DNA from: Gerris lacustris
Lineage: Eukaryota > Arthropoda > Insecta > Hemiptera > Gerridae
DNA: 64,000 nucleotides
NCBI GenBank assembly: GCA_951217055.1
Contig: OX578282.1
Coordinates: 27,247,657 to 27,311,656, forward strand
Direction: 5' to 3'
Part shown: positions 1 through 12,039 of the stretch, piece after piece
Numbering within the stretch: position 1 is the first letter of the stretch
Layout of the letters: each line of letters opens with the position of its first letter
Position numbers and translations under genes: made by a program
Notes under the pieces: model-generated
The model's input: the letters and a program-made list of their open reading frames with translations, nothing else
Database searches by the model: none
What the model was told of the DNA's origin: nothing

Positions 1-600
1 TTGATAAATTATTTTCTCTTGTATTGTGTATGTAGGGTTTTTTTATAGTTTTTTTTTTAAATTTAATATTTTTAAATTTTCATGGCGATTTGGGTCCTAC
101 CAAAACGATAGGAAATATTACACTTTTGGTTCTTGCAGCTAGACATGACCTCAGATGTATTAGGGATTTTTGTTTATCATCACTAGACAGCTATAAATAA
201 GTAAGTAAAGTTCGGTAGTTGTTTAAATGATGTTCAGGGGGATTGCATTAATACTTTTTACGAAAACCCTTACTGATGTACTGCGCTAGCGTGGTTTTTG
301 TAAAAAGTGCATAACCAACGCTCAATAACTAGAAACTTCGAGGAATACAAGAAACATGTATATAATAATCTATATTGATGGTAAATGTTATCAGCTTTTT
401 ATTTTTTAAATTGTCCCGATTTAGCTTCCACCAATAATTTTTTTATAATAACTTTTTAACCATCTAAAAAGTGACACGTTTTTAGTCATAACCGCTAAAC
501 TCGCCTCGGATTTATCAGGATTTTTTTTTATTCATCATTAGGTACCTACAAATAAGTGTGCCAAGTTTCAAAACATTTAGATTTTGAAGGTGAGCCCTTT
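1..600 (+). repeat. Two diverged tandem copies of an unclassified repeat (family J)
   Basis: About 121-219 and 471-590 align with each other. Shared landmarks are a GACCTC/GCCTCG block, a T-rich stretch leading into TCATCA, then ACAAATAAGT or its variant followed by AAGTT. No coding sequence or terminal repeats were seen. The second copy contains a variant of the 'gtgtgccaagtttc' block that recurs in other repeats of this window. Confidence 0.45.
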
Positions 601-877
601 TGTTGAGTATTATTCATTTAAAGCGAAAGTATAGAAAATAATTTAAAATACATTTATGTTAAATACAAAAAGAAAGTAATAACGTGTAACGTATCAAATT
701 GCTATAGCAATTAATTTTTAAAAATGTCTGAATTCTCTTAAAGAGGAATTAAGAATTTTTAATTTAAAAAAAAAATTAGTGTAATAAGGAGAGACTTGAG
801 TCACAGTTAGTTAGCCTTGACGGTTACTTTTTATTTAATAAGGATTCAGTTTTAAAAGGAATTTAAGACCCTTTTTT
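601..877. other. AT-rich stretch, nothing recognised
   Basis: No open frame, repeat boundary or RNA gene could be supported here. Confidence 0.5.
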
Positions 878-1275
878 TACTTTCTCATATAAAGAGAAAG
901 TATTGTGATGGCGCGAAAATTCGATTTTGAGATTTTTATGGTTTTAAACGTTTTGAGGTCCCCTGAGTCCAAAAAAATGGTTTTTAAAAAATGTCTACCT
1001 GTCGTCTGTGCAGACGCCTGGTGCCTAAACTACTGGGGCGATTTTGTCGAAATTTGGCATAAATGTTCATAAAAACCATACCCCGAGGCGAAATCGAGAA
1101 ATGAATTTTTTCCTCCTAATCTGGGAGCGCTACTCCCCAAAAACTCTGAAAAAACGTGAAAAAAAATATTTCTCGAAAACAGTTCCGACGATTTTAATTA
1201 AAAAATTCTTAAATGTAGTTCATTTTAATACGAATCTAACGATATAAGCCGTTTTCCCGGGAAAAATCTAGTTCC
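878..1275 (+). repeat. Dispersed repeat family B, copy 1
   Basis: It starts with a hairpin, TACTTTCTC-(7 nt)-GAGAAAGTA (878-902), and then a block shared with 19465-19885 (about 400 bp alignable). A small palindrome CGTCTGTGCAGACG lies near 1003-1016, followed by the core 'aaactactgg..cgattt..gaaatttggcat' (about 1027-1062). The short open frame at 1044-1247 falls inside this repeat, so I do not treat it as a gene. Confidence 0.6.
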
Positions 1276-1284
1276 TGAGAAAAT

Positions 1285-1345
1285 AACTGTAAACGCGCAG
1301 GGAGAGAGGCCGAGTTCGATTCCCCATCGCGGAGAAGCTATTTTT
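1285..1345 (+). repeat. tRNA-like segment with a B-box-like motif (possible SINE head)
   Basis: GAGTTCGATTCCCC fits a pol III B box and tRNA T-arm. I see no cloverleaf, and no SINE body was identified downstream. Confidence 0.25.
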
Positions 1346-3612
1346 ATGATATATTTTGATAAAATGTTCAATTATAATTAAATGTATCAACGAAAACTAA
1401 TAAATGGAAAACATTGGGCCAAGTAATTATGAATTCGTATATGAGAAAGTTTGTCTAAGTTGTCTCTGACCGATTTTTTAAGTAAAACAAATATGTTGGC
1501 AATCTCAAGTAAAAAGTGAGTGATAGTCGTAAACACTCTGTTTGTTATGTCGTTTTGGTTTAAGGTCATTATTTATTCTGTATTTCAAGTTTCTTCGTTA
1601 TCAGATGTTTAGGAGATTAAAATAATCTTGATTGATATTTTCAAATGTTTTCAGTTGCAGTAATTTGAAAGCAAATACATTTTATTACATATTACATAAA
1701 GCACCTATCAGAGAAAACTTGCTGTTCAATCTTGTAAAGTGAGAAATACCAGACTTGCATACCATATATGTCATACATGTTTAGTATACTAATAATTATT
1801 TCGAACAATTTTTTGTGTGGTTAAGATCTGATTATGACCATCACGCATTACTATTAATATTACTACCTACTTATGGCCTCATTTAAACGTTCCCTCACCA
1901 ATCTTCTAATTAAAGCACCCTAACCATTATTCTCTACTTCCTTAGTTCCATGATAAGTTTCAATTTTGCTTACCCTTGTTTGTAGTCCAAGTCTAAAGGC
2001 AGTCTAATCTTACTAAAGAAAAAAAAAAAAAAAATTAATAGAAACAAAACTCCTCCAATAAACGATATTGGTCTGTAAACATAATTTTCTATGTTATGAA
2101 GAAACAATTAAATTATTCTCTGTGGCTATTTTATTTTATTTATCCTAACCGCCTTGCTACCGCTTGTGATTTGTCATGTTATCAGTCTAGTTTATTTTAT
2201 ATAATTAATAAATACATATTTATATGACATGATATCATATGACTTATATGATCTTATGTTTCATTGCCAGACCATTTCAGGAATATCTCGACGTGTTGTA
2301 ATTATAATTATTCTGCTTTCACCCAGCTTATTGATACGATAATCAAGTATGGGTGTTTTCCACCAGTATTGGGAATTCCCTTAATTTAGGTTTACTACCT
2401 TCTAAATTTCTATTCGTAGTTATCTTAATATGATACCTTTCAGCCTTCCCCCGCTCTGTCAATCAATTTTGATTCCCTAATTGTAGACCTGCCTTCCCAA
2501 CTCAATATCCTATTTCGGTTCTCTAAATCTATTTTCTTTTTATTCTAGGATCATTCTTTAAAATGTGTATAACCTCTATTACATAAGATAATCGCGTTAT
2601 TGCTTATCAATGTTATAGTGGAAAGACTTGTTAGTTTTATGAATCTATTTCTTTGTTACTTTATCTATTACACTTGAACATTTTTAAATCAGCCTCCACA
2701 GTTGACAATTTGCACTATCTGTCACGACGTCCTTTTGTCAATTCTTTTCTAAAAGTCTTCGATCTCTCTATACTTTCGCAGCATGATTTCTCTGAGACAC
2801 TATACAACTTTATGTGGCTTTCTTGCTAAGTTGATCTGACTTAACTTGTACTATTTGTATTAAGAGTAAAACTTGATTGATGTGTTAGTAAGTTAAGTTG
2901 TTTTAAGCTTCAGTGTTGAGTTGTAAACTTGGAATTAGAACGTTGTACAAAGTAGAACAGAAGGGAGAATCAGTGGTTTATTGAAGTATTTCTGTGGTGT
3001 CTAGAGTTAGTTGAAGATGCCTTACTGTTGATAATTTGAAGCAATTACTCCCAATACTATAACCTCGGTATCTCAGCTGGTTTGCCCATAGTGCCATCCA
3101 TAGTACCCCATAGTACCCTCACTTCTCCTATAAAGTCTCCGAGTCTTATCAGCTGATAGCTCTTGCTCCGTCCAGTCCCTTCGACTTTATCTTGAGAGCC
3201 CTTTTACAACTCTCCTTGGTTTTTATTCCGTTCCATTTGAACCGGAATTTGTGGGATGAAGGGGTGGGGCGAGGGAATTCTCTGTTCGCTAAACTGGAAA
3301 ATGGAGCCTCGCCAAAATAACCTTGAGCTTGTATCCTTTTTTTTCTTTACGAACTTTTTGTTATTCTTCTTTATTGGAAATATTAAATAAATCCTACATT
3401 TTTCATGTTTAAGATACTAAACTATATTCTTATATAAACAAAAATATGTATGCGTGAGTGTTTTTATGAATGTATATAGTTCATTATTATTTATCTCTTT
3501 TCTGTCAATTCATTCATAAATTTTGCTGCATTATCCTAAAAATATATAAACTAATAAGCCTACTTAACTATAACTTGCATTAGTAATATTATACTATGTT
3601 TTGCTTGTGCAT
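1346..3612. other. AT-rich stretch without genes
   Basis: It holds an A-run at about 2019-2034 and a slightly GC-richer patch at about 3240-3310. The short open frames carry no recognisable protein features. Confidence 0.5.
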
Positions 3613-4190
3613 TAGTCCAGGAGATAGCGTGCAAAAAAGTGTCTGACTAACATCAAGCTAGAATTTTGTATACAAGTCAATCTTTTAGCGCCTTTTAAGA
3701 ATATGTGGTCGGCTAAGTCTGCGGGACAAAGCTTGGCAATAGGCTTTTGGAAAAAACAAACCGGTGGAGAGCGGCCATGTCTCACTAATTATGGTGGACA
3801 ATGTGATTTTCATGATCCTGAGTACAGAATTTGTTAGTAGACCGAACATCAAGTTGATGTTAGTTTGTCCGTTGACAGGTGACCACGTTGATTTTTAGTA
3901 ATATTTGAATAACTAACCTATCAAGTATTTAAATAACATCGACTTAGCGATTTTTGGTCTACTAACTAATTCTGTACTCAGGATCATGAAAATCACATTG
4001 TCCACCATAATTGGTGAGACATGGCCGCTCTCCACCGGTTTGTTTTTTTCAAACGCTTATTGCCAAGCCATGTCCCGCAGACGAACTTAGCCGACCACAT
4101 ATTCTTAAAAGGCGCTAAAAGATTGACATGTATACAAAATTCTAGCTTGATGTTAGTCAGATACTTTTTTGCACCCTATCTCCTGGACTA
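3613..4190. mobile_element. Foldback element, about 230-bp inverted arms (family D, copy 1)
   Basis: Left arm 3613-3843 and right arm 3956-4190 are inverted copies of each other with few differences, separated by a 112-bp loop. Arm ends read TAGTCCAGGAGATAG and its complement. Long arms and a short non-coding centre are the layout of foldback or MITE-type DNA elements. The open frame at 4021-4203 lies in the right arm and is a shadow. A clear target duplication was not identified. A related single arm lies at 28500-28721. Confidence 0.75.
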
Positions 4191-4254
4191 TGTACAATTT
4201 TAATAAATCACGCTTTTTGTAAAACTAACAAAACCTATTATGTAACTTGATAAA

Positions 4255-4830
4255 ATAGTCTGCCAATTAGTGTGGCACATAACTTCCTCTCGTCCTATTT
4301 CGTATACTTTAATGATGTTATACTTTTACGATCAATTATTTTCAAATTTATTTAATCCCCCCCCCTACCCCTTTTTAAATCTGCCAAAATTGTTTTGATT
4401 TTTTATATTAAGTATCAATTTAGCAAAAGTTAAATCCGACGACGGGTCAAACTTATCTATGGCTACCTGCAGGCTACTTTCTATAAAAGTTTAACACAAA
4501 TTACTTACATAGTTTATAGGTGTAAATGAAAGTATATTTGTGTGCATATGGAAGATAAACCAATGGGCGCAGAAGATTGAAACTTATATGGGACCAACAC
4601 TAAGCTAATTATGCCCTACCATATCCAAATTTCATTAAAATTGGATCAGTAGTTTTTAAGATATGTTGAAAAATTGAGTGACAGACCGACAGACAGACAC
4701 GGAACCAAAATTTTCTCTGATGTCTTAAACGAAATTCTTTCTTGCAATTTATGAAATCGGAGACAAATATTTTCCGTTCTTCAGAACGATCACATAGCTT
4801 CAGTTACCTTCGGTCAGCTCGGAAGCAAAA
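4255..4830 (-). repeat. Dispersed repeat family A, copy A1
   Basis: It is the reverse complement of the family seen at 62846-63455. It runs from the 'tctgccaattagtgtggcaca' end near 4258 to the hairpin end at about 4800-4830. It contains a C-run near 4359 and the CTGT-type tract plus core (reverse complement of 'ccgattttaatgaaatttgg') at about 4625-4705. Confidence 0.7.
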
Positions 4831-5822
4831 CTAAAATTAATAATCATTAATTTCTGTGACTATTCTTTTTCTATTACATAAAGTGATGGATTACATTTTG
4901 TCTAATTGCAAAATTTAAATGAGACCGTTGACTTGAGTGAAAATGGGTTTTATTTGATTCAGCTAGATTATGAGGAACAATTAGCTAATTGAAGTGTTTT
5001 TTTGTAACATCAAGCAGAGGGAAATATCCACTGTTTCAATTATAATATAGCCCTTGAGAGTGCTGTGTAATTGTATTACTTTCGAGTTAGTGAGAAGAGA
5101 GATAAGGGTTTTCAGCTGAATTCCTTTCAAATTTGGTAAAATGGCTACGAGACAGTTTCAGGCTCTTTTCCCCCAAATTGTTATGTCTTTCCATTTGGTA
5201 TTTTTAAACCTTTTTTTCTCTCTCTTGACTAAATTTCCTCTGGGTTTTTCGGAAAGGATAAGATCCAACCTGGTTTAGCCTGGTGAAAATAGGGAAATGT
5301 ATATGGGATAATAGAGTAGAGAAAAACATCGGGAATTAGGGACATCGAGATATACCCTTTAAAAACCCAAAGGACCTTTACCGCTTCTTTTTCTACTTTT
5401 ACCTCTCTCCCAAGGTGTTTTGGCATTTTGAATGTTGCCCCAATTCCGATTTCCGATCCTCTGAACTACTTTCTCAATATCCTACTTACAATTGGTCCAA
5501 TACTCTAAAGATCGTTATGCGGGATAATATCCTCGGAAGAAGACGTTTTTAGGATTCAAAAAAGACATTTAGGGAAAAACAAAAGAACTAAGTTTTAAAG
5601 GCGAATATGTAACCTTGACCAGTTATATGATTGTCTCAATTTAATAAAATTAAAGCTCAAAAATATATTCATACTATTAGGTATTTAATTATACGTATAT
5701 ATTATATGTATTAAGTTAACCGCCCGTCTTTTAGAAGGACATTAATTGATGGATCAAACACTTTTTTTTGCTAACTTAGTATAAGTGGAAAATTAGGTAA
5801 AGAGAATCAAACCGAACTTGTA
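4831..5822. other. AT-rich stretch without genes
   Basis: No repeat ends or RNA genes recognised. Open frames are short and featureless. Confidence 0.5.
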
Positions 5823-5830
5823 CCTATATC

Positions 5831-6279
5831 CAGGGGCGGATGGGGGCACCGGGAAGACGGGAAATTTCCCGATGTGCCGCTAAGCCAACTATAAAAAATA
5901 AAAATTGATCCGATTTTTTTTTTTTTTTTCATATCAATATGGCATATAGCTCAATTGTCACTTCTCATAAAGTGTGTAAGCGATATTTCAGACAGCTATA
6001 GATGGGTCATAAAGACAAAAATTACCAAGCGTCTTTATGCTGTAATTGCTGCTGCTCCTTCTACCGTTCCTACTGCATCAGTGAAGCGCCGTAGCGCCTG
6101 CAGGAATATTCTCGCTTAGCAATTTCATTGTTCATTTTTAAATCGTTTGAATCAACATGCAATTTTATTTTATCACAGAGCCCCCTGATTGCGGAAGGGG
6201 GGGCTCTACTCATTAGATAATATGGCGCTGGTTGGTATATTTTCCCGAGCCGGAAGTTATACCTACCCATTCGCCCCTG
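5831..6279. mobile_element. hAT-type non-autonomous transposon with transposase vestige
   Basis: The terminal inverted repeats are CAGGGGCGGATGGG at the left and CAGGGGCGAATGGG on the opposite strand at the right. Both sides carry a perfect 8-bp target duplication, CCTATATC (5823-5830 and 6280-6287). An 8-bp duplication and a CAGGG-type terminus are hallmarks of the hAT superfamily. Inside (about 6039-6115, plus strand) a translated stretch reads IAAAPSTVPTASVKRRSAC, which resembles the C-terminal hAT dimerisation region (P-x-S-A-x-x-R-x-F-S). This suggests an internally deleted, decayed copy. It is too short (449 bp) to be autonomous. Confidence 0.85.
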
Positions 6280-6287
6280 CCTATATC

Positions 6288-7231
6288 GTTACAAATCTGA
6301 TGACATCATGTCTAGTTGTACTGATCTCTAGTCAAGCCCCTTGTTTTGCAAAACTGCGAAAACAGAGCTAGTCAACATGTAGGTATAATGTGTTTAGATG
6401 ACTACTTCATATTTACAACATTCTGCATTCGATACTCTCATTTCTTTAATTTGTGTTTAGATTTTTGCTGTTGTAACTATATTTAATATAGTATGTCGTA
6501 ACAATAGTCTATTATTGATTTCTTTTTTCTAAACGTCTTTATAATATTCATACTAAAGATAGAAGTTTGAATGGGAATGTGCTTTTGTAAAGTGAATTGG
6601 TAGTAGACAAAAGGTTATAGTAAATTTCGCTGAACATTAATGTCTATTATAAATATTTTATGATACTTCATCCACACTGACAGAAAATAATTTAAACCAC
6701 AGCTCTTAAAATTATATTGGATTGGATTCAAATGTCTAGGATTCGATGCCTTCATTGACTCTCTGCTCCAAGTAGAATTATTCCATGAATTAATTCCAGG
6801 TGGTGGGTTTATCTCTCGGAATTAGCTACACTTTGGAATTAGTTAGTTTGGACAGTTACTGTCTCAACAATTTATCAATTATATCTCGACTCCATAATAG
6901 CGTTATTTGCTTTGTATTAATTTAAGTTATAGTTCCCAAATCCAAAGCTGGCAATTTGTTCTCGAATGCTAAACTGATTAGGAATAAACTTTGACCTCGC
7001 AAAAAGAATATCTTATCTAATACGATATTTCAATTAAGCATATTTCTAAGATTCTGAATATTAAAGAGATAAATATTTGGAAAAGATGAATAAATTCAAA
7101 GACTAGAAGTAGTCAGGAGTAAAATAGTAATACAAATTGTATTACTCCACCGCTGGAAGTAACTGTACTGTACAAAGTTTTATTATTTTTTTTTTTATTT
7201 TTTTTTTTTTTTTTTGAAACGTTAAAAAAAT
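6288..7231. other. AT-rich stretch without genes
   Basis: A T-rich homopolymer lies at about 7185-7215. Nothing else recognised. Confidence 0.5.
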
Positions 7232-7266
7232 ACTCTGCCAATTAATGTGGCACATAGCTTCCTCGC
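7232..7266 (-). repeat. Terminal fragment of family A
   Basis: 'ctctgccaattaatgtggca' and the following cttcctcgc match the distal end of family A (compare 4258-4295 and the complement of 63420-63455). Only this end is present. Confidence 0.6.
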
Positions 7267-8444
7267 AAAGAAAATACCAAATTAAGAATAATACCTCGAT
7301 AAACATAATCAAAAAGTTGGAACGGCGCGGCACTGTTCCAGTAAATATTTAATAAAGTTGAAGATATTTAAACATTTGTTGGAGAAACAAAGCCTCCAAC
7401 AAGCACCAAAAGTTAGCGCACATATAATTAATTTAATAAACAAATATAAAACTGCAACCAAATCGTAGAAACCACTGTATAAACCGTTTTTTTTTTTTAT
7501 TTTACCCCCCTAAAAACTAAAAATAACACAAAATAGAATATAACAAAAATTAATCTACTATGCAAGAGCTTTTCAACTATATACATCATATTATAAAAGA
7601 TTAACTTTAACATTTGTACCCCTGTACTCTGAGGGACCAAAATTATATTTTTAAAAAACAAACAATACAAAAGGGCATTCATTTAACTAATAAATACATA
7701 TAAATATAAAACCTAATATCAAAAAAGTATTTAAACCCTTTAACCTACAACAAAATTATAAATCGGTACAAAAGTACATGTACAAAATTTTTAAAAAATC
7801 AACAAATAAAATAGCTTTAATGTACATATCAAGGCCTTTAAAAAGATATACGACACAATAATAAAAACCAAAAAAAGTGGTCACGTGACACGGCGCACGG
7901 GAAAAAGTTTACTCTCATGTTCTCAGCAAGTAGGATGAACTAATAAAATAAAATATACTCAATTTAAAGAGCATTAGTGTGAGATTCAATTGCTGCAATC
8001 AGAAATAAAATCGGCCAACAATTATAGAAACTATGGTCATTCAAAGACAAAAATGGAAAAAAATAAAACCAAAAAATACCAAAATTATCACCATCTAAGG
8101 TACAACCGATGATGATACGACAAAAACTCATAGGACTAAAGTTGTAGATCTTTTAAAATCAGTCACCACTTGTGCTATCCATTTTCTAATACGACTTACC
8201 GTTTAGCCGCAATAAGCCCCCAAACCAGCTTAAAAATCAAGTCACCCTTTTTTATTTTTTTAAGGGTGGAAGGAGGGGGAAAAGTGAACTTTGTATAATT
8301 ATTTTGGTCCACAATACGGACGTTGCGCGTCGAATGGAGCAAACCACAAGTCTCTAGCTCTTCTGGAAGTGGGTAAACATTAATGTCAGTCAGTGAGTAT
8401 GTTAGCCATGCGGCTTTATAATATAAGACATAATAATTTAGCAC
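7267..8444. other. AT-rich, partly A-biased stretch without genes
   Basis: About 7640-8100 is markedly A-rich on the plus strand. The open frame at 8196-8444 (minus) is unsupported. Confidence 0.5.
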
Positions 8445-8903
8445 GATTTAAAGTGCGCAGAAGGTTGAAATTAGGCAAGTGTTATCTGCAGGCTACTTTC
8501 GACAAACCATAAAAATTTCATAAAAATCAGATGATTAGTCTTAAAGATATGGCTGTAAATAAATGTATGTTTGTGAGCATGTGGATGACAAACAAATAAG
8601 CGCAGAAGGTTGAAACTTATATGGGACCAACAATGGGCTAATTATGACCTACCATCCAAATTTCATTAAAATTGGACGTGTAGTTTTTAAGATATGGTGG
8701 TTCGCAAAAATTGAACGACAGACCGACAGACCGACAGACCGACAGACCGACAGACCGACAGACAGACACGGAACCAAAAATGTTCCCTGATGTCTGAAAC
8801 GGATTTCTGTCTTGGAATTTTTGAAATCGGAGACCTAAAATTTTTTCGTTCTTCAGAACGATCACATAGCTTCCGTTACCTTCGGTAAGCTCGGAAGCAA
8901 AAA
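8445..8903 (-). repeat. Dispersed repeat family A, copy A3
   Basis: It matches copies at 14674, 27455 and 62846 in reverse orientation and ends with the hairpin region (complement of GAGCTTACCGAAGGTAACGG) at about 8870-8900. The open frame at 8638-8865 is the conceptual translation of this repeat and recurs in other copies, so it is repeat-derived. Confidence 0.75.
8705..8768. repeat. 8-bp tandem repeat (ACCGACAG)n inside family A
   Basis: Five to six units of accgacag extend the short CTGT tract that other family A copies carry at the same place, so this is a local microsatellite expansion. Confidence 0.8.
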
Positions 8904-9650
8904 ATGCTATTTACTATTTAAACTATGAAGTTTGTAATTTGTGACAGTTAAAATAGTTTACTTAAAATTACTTTTTGAAACTAAAAAACAACTTTAAACG
9001 ACCAATTACAGTAAAATTGTTTCGGCTAATTGTTTAGAAAGAGGTTTGCGTGGCATCTCCAACTCTTTTAAGACTCAGTACTTGCGTAATGTTTTTATTT
9101 TTTATATTAAACTGCTTTTAGTAAAATATTTATGAGTATATTGAATTTGAGGGTATTTCTTTTTTCTTTTTTTTGTATTTTCTTCTGTCTTACCCCTTCC
9201 CAGCCAAAAAACATTTCCCAAATAATAGCGTGATAGTAAGCTATAAACTGATTTCGAACCTACCCCTTCTCTCTGTGGCTACGATAACCTGTAATTGAAG
9301 CTATATATCAAAAAGCAAAGGTTGTCTAAGTCCTAAACACAGAGCTAAGTTGTTCTATGTAAGCTTTGTATAGCTTGCTTATAAGTTATAACCATTGTTT
9401 TCTTTCTTTTTTCTTCATCTCTCTCTCTCAAATGGGGATTTGAAAATTGTTATTTTCCAATATGTTTCTAGCTTTGGTTTTTTTTCATATTAATTATTAT
9501 CTAATATCGATAATGAAAAAAAAAAATTGACGAAAAAAAGAAATAAATAAATATAATGATAATTGTATACTTAATTCGTTTTTAGTTGCAATATTAATAA
9601 AAATATAAAATTGTAATCTTATTATGTCATATAATTACATTGTTTAATTT
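8904..9650. other. AT-rich stretch without genes
   Basis: No supported feature. Long T-runs and A-runs only. Confidence 0.5.
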
Positions 9651-10285
9651 TTAGGGTCCGTAGGCAAAACCAAGGACCCTTATATTTTCCTGTGTGTGCT
9701 ACACCTTTCGTCCGATCACTTTGAAATTTGGCATGTATGTGTCTTGTACCTACCCACATATTTTAAAAATATAGCGACTTAAAAAAATATATTTTTCAAA
9801 AAAATTAGGATAAAAAAACTTAGGGGTTAAATTTTTTTTTTTTTTCCGACACCGTGAAGGGTATCATATGAAAGGTTACGTCGAGCTGATTGCAAAAATA
9901 TATAATTATTTGGCTATAACTTTGATAGGGCGAGCGTAGGCAAGTTTGAAGTGGGTGTGAAACGTGTCCCCCTCCCCCTCTATCTCGCTTATGTGAAGTA
10001 CAAAAAATCTGAAAAAAATCCTGAACATTCTTCGACCAAAAGTAAAGTTTTTTATAACTATGGTCTTTTCGATATATTTATATGGTTGTAGTCCGGTTCA
10101 GTCGCAAAAAAATACTTTATCAGAAGTTTTTTTATGTGTTTTGAGAATGTCAGACCCATAGGATAGTTCAAAGTAAGCTTTTTAGCATTTTAAAAAACAC
10201 CATCAATAGGGTACAAATTAAACTATACAGGGTTGCCTACGGACCCTCGCTGTGTGCTGACTAGCACACACTTGACCTGTTTATT
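9651..10285 (+). mobile_element. Non-coding interspersed element with GGGTCCGTAGGC termini
   Basis: AGGGTCCGTAGGCAA at 9653 is repeated inverted at about 10233-10247 (TTGCCTACGGACCCT). Beyond the right repeat lies a hairpin TGTGTGCT-GACT-AGCACACA (10251-10270), then CTTGACCTG. Internal landmarks include 'gggtatcatatgaaagg' and 'tttgaaatttggcatgtatg'. The whole layout resembles a repeat I recall as common in lepidopteran genomes (GGTTCCGTA start; CGGAACCCTCG, hairpin, CACTTGGCC end). That match is from memory, and I am not sure whether it is a TIR element or a Helitron-like one. Confidence 0.6.
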
Positions 10286-11241
10286 AACACTTAAAGTGTT
10301 ATTCTTAATAACTATTTTTTAAATTGAAAAAAAGTTAATGAATTAAGCATACAGTATATGATCCATTTATCCTACATTTACCATTATCTAAAGGTTTTGA
10401 AAAAACATTTAATCAATATTTTGTAAAAAAAAATAAAATAAAATAAATAAATGTATTTCTTCTAGATTCATAATATTATGTAGACTCCAATGATTTGTAT
10501 CTTAATTAATTTTTGGGCCTTTAAATGGTCTGCGTTCGTTATCCTTCTAAACTTTGTAAACTTGGCACTCACATAATTTGCCACAATATAATTTTCAAAA
10601 GTATTTTTATAGTCGCTAAACCAACAACAAATTTCCTTTATTAAGTGCTTACTTGTACGTGTCTACTCTAAATATAAATTCTATATTTTTCATAGTAAAA
10701 TTAAAACTTTTTACCACAATGTATTCTAATGGAAAACTTGCACTAAGAAAATCTTCTACATTTGATTTGTTTTGAACAGTTTTCGTGATCGAAGTAATTT
10801 TCCCCCACTTTTTTTAAGTGATTTATCACTTGACGATTTTCTATTTAGTTGCCATAAAAAAAACTTTTTTAAGGTTCTCGTTATTATCTTTCGTAAAAAG
10901 TTGGCTGTTTTTTTTACCTCTGCTTGTTTTTACTGTTTCGTGTTTGGTTGATTTATAATCATTTTAATTTTTCTTTACCATTTTCTTTTTTAGATAATTG
11001 ACGTTGATAGTTAAACGTTTGTCGTTTTAAAAATAATGGTATTTACTTTGCAGAATGAATTATTACAGTGAAATTTTATTTGTCTTTTACTTCTGTTTTA
11101 CAACTTTTCGTGCCGTATAATCTGTGACAAAGGAAGCATTTATTAGTTTATAAATTCATTACAAAGGCAATATATAACTTTAGGTTATATATATACTTCC
11201 GGTTATATAAGACATATTATTATTTGGTTTCACTCCACAAT
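10286..11241. other. AT-rich stretch without genes
   Basis: No supported feature. Confidence 0.5.
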
Positions 11242-11361
11242 ACGTACCAATACATTACTGCTTTTATGCTCCGCGACATTTACTTTTCTGTACCCTTCTG
11301 CTGGTATGCTCAGCAATAAATACTTTCCTGTACTTTACTGCTGTTATACTCCGCAATACAT
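11242..11361. repeat. 40-bp tandem repeat, three units
   Basis: Units at 11242-11281, 11282-11321 and 11322-11361 share CTG(T)AC..T(A/T)CTGCT..TATGCTC.GC. A diverged fourth block lies at about 11551-11585. Confidence 0.75.
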
Positions 11362-11370
11362 ACTTTCATA

Positions 11371-11551
11371 GGCACTTCTTTAGATTGTTACTCCCTTGTG
11401 TTATTTTTTAGAATATAAATGAATATAATTATTTATACATTCCTTTATCTAAATAACTATTAAGACAGAGGGGTGTTTAGCCCAATGTACTTTAGGACAA
11501 AGGAATATCACGCTTCTCTTTTAAGGGAGTAACAGTCTAATGAAGTGCCCT
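11371..11551. repeat. Inverted repeat, about 30-bp arms
   Basis: GGCACTTCTTTAGATTGTTA (continuing to CTCCCTT) at 11371 is matched inverted by AAGGGAGTAACAGTCTAATG (continuing to AAGTGCC) ending at 11550. It abuts the 40-bp tandem array, so array and arms may be one element. Confidence 0.65.
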
Positions 11552-11717
11552 TTCATGTACTTTATTGATGTTATGCTCCCAGCACACACTTTTCCGTGAT
11601 TTCTCTTGCTTTGTTAATAGAATCTGATCATTTTTTTTTACCACAGCCAATATTGATGAACTTGTAAATCATACTCAACAGGCAACTGGCAAATTCTGTG
11701 TTCTGTGTTGCCCTATG

Positions 11718-11720
<3 letters not shown>

Positions 11721-11807
<87 letters not shown>
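11721..11807. repeat. (AT)n microsatellite
   Basis: About 43 uninterrupted AT dinucleotides. The open frame over it is an artefact. Confidence 0.95.
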
Positions 11808-11808
<1 letters not shown>

Positions 11809-12039
11809 CATAATTTTTGTGCTGTGTAAACTCTGCTCAAGAACCAGTTAGTTTTATCTCAATAATTGTATCCATTCTGAAAAGTCCAGATACTCAATTA
11901 TTGTAGTTAATATTGCAATTTTAAATTTGTCAATTACTATTACACAAAACATTAAATTATATCTGTATTTTATATCATTGTCTTTATTAAAGCATAATTA
12001 TAACATAAAAAAGTTTATAAGAATTTTTAAATAAATCTG

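Noticed and set aside
1285..1345. Possible tRNA gene from a B-box-like motif
   Set aside because: No acceptor or anticodon stem can be formed; at most a SINE remnant. The same holds for 18610-18690, 32965-33060 and 63485-63560.
8638..8865. Open frame with recurrent LTEGNGS-like peptide (complement)
   Set aside because: Present in several family A copies but with frame breaks in others; repeat-derived rather than a gene.
11628..11840. Open frame of repeated Tyr-Ile
   Set aside because: Direct product of the (AT)n microsatellite; same for 32014-32226.
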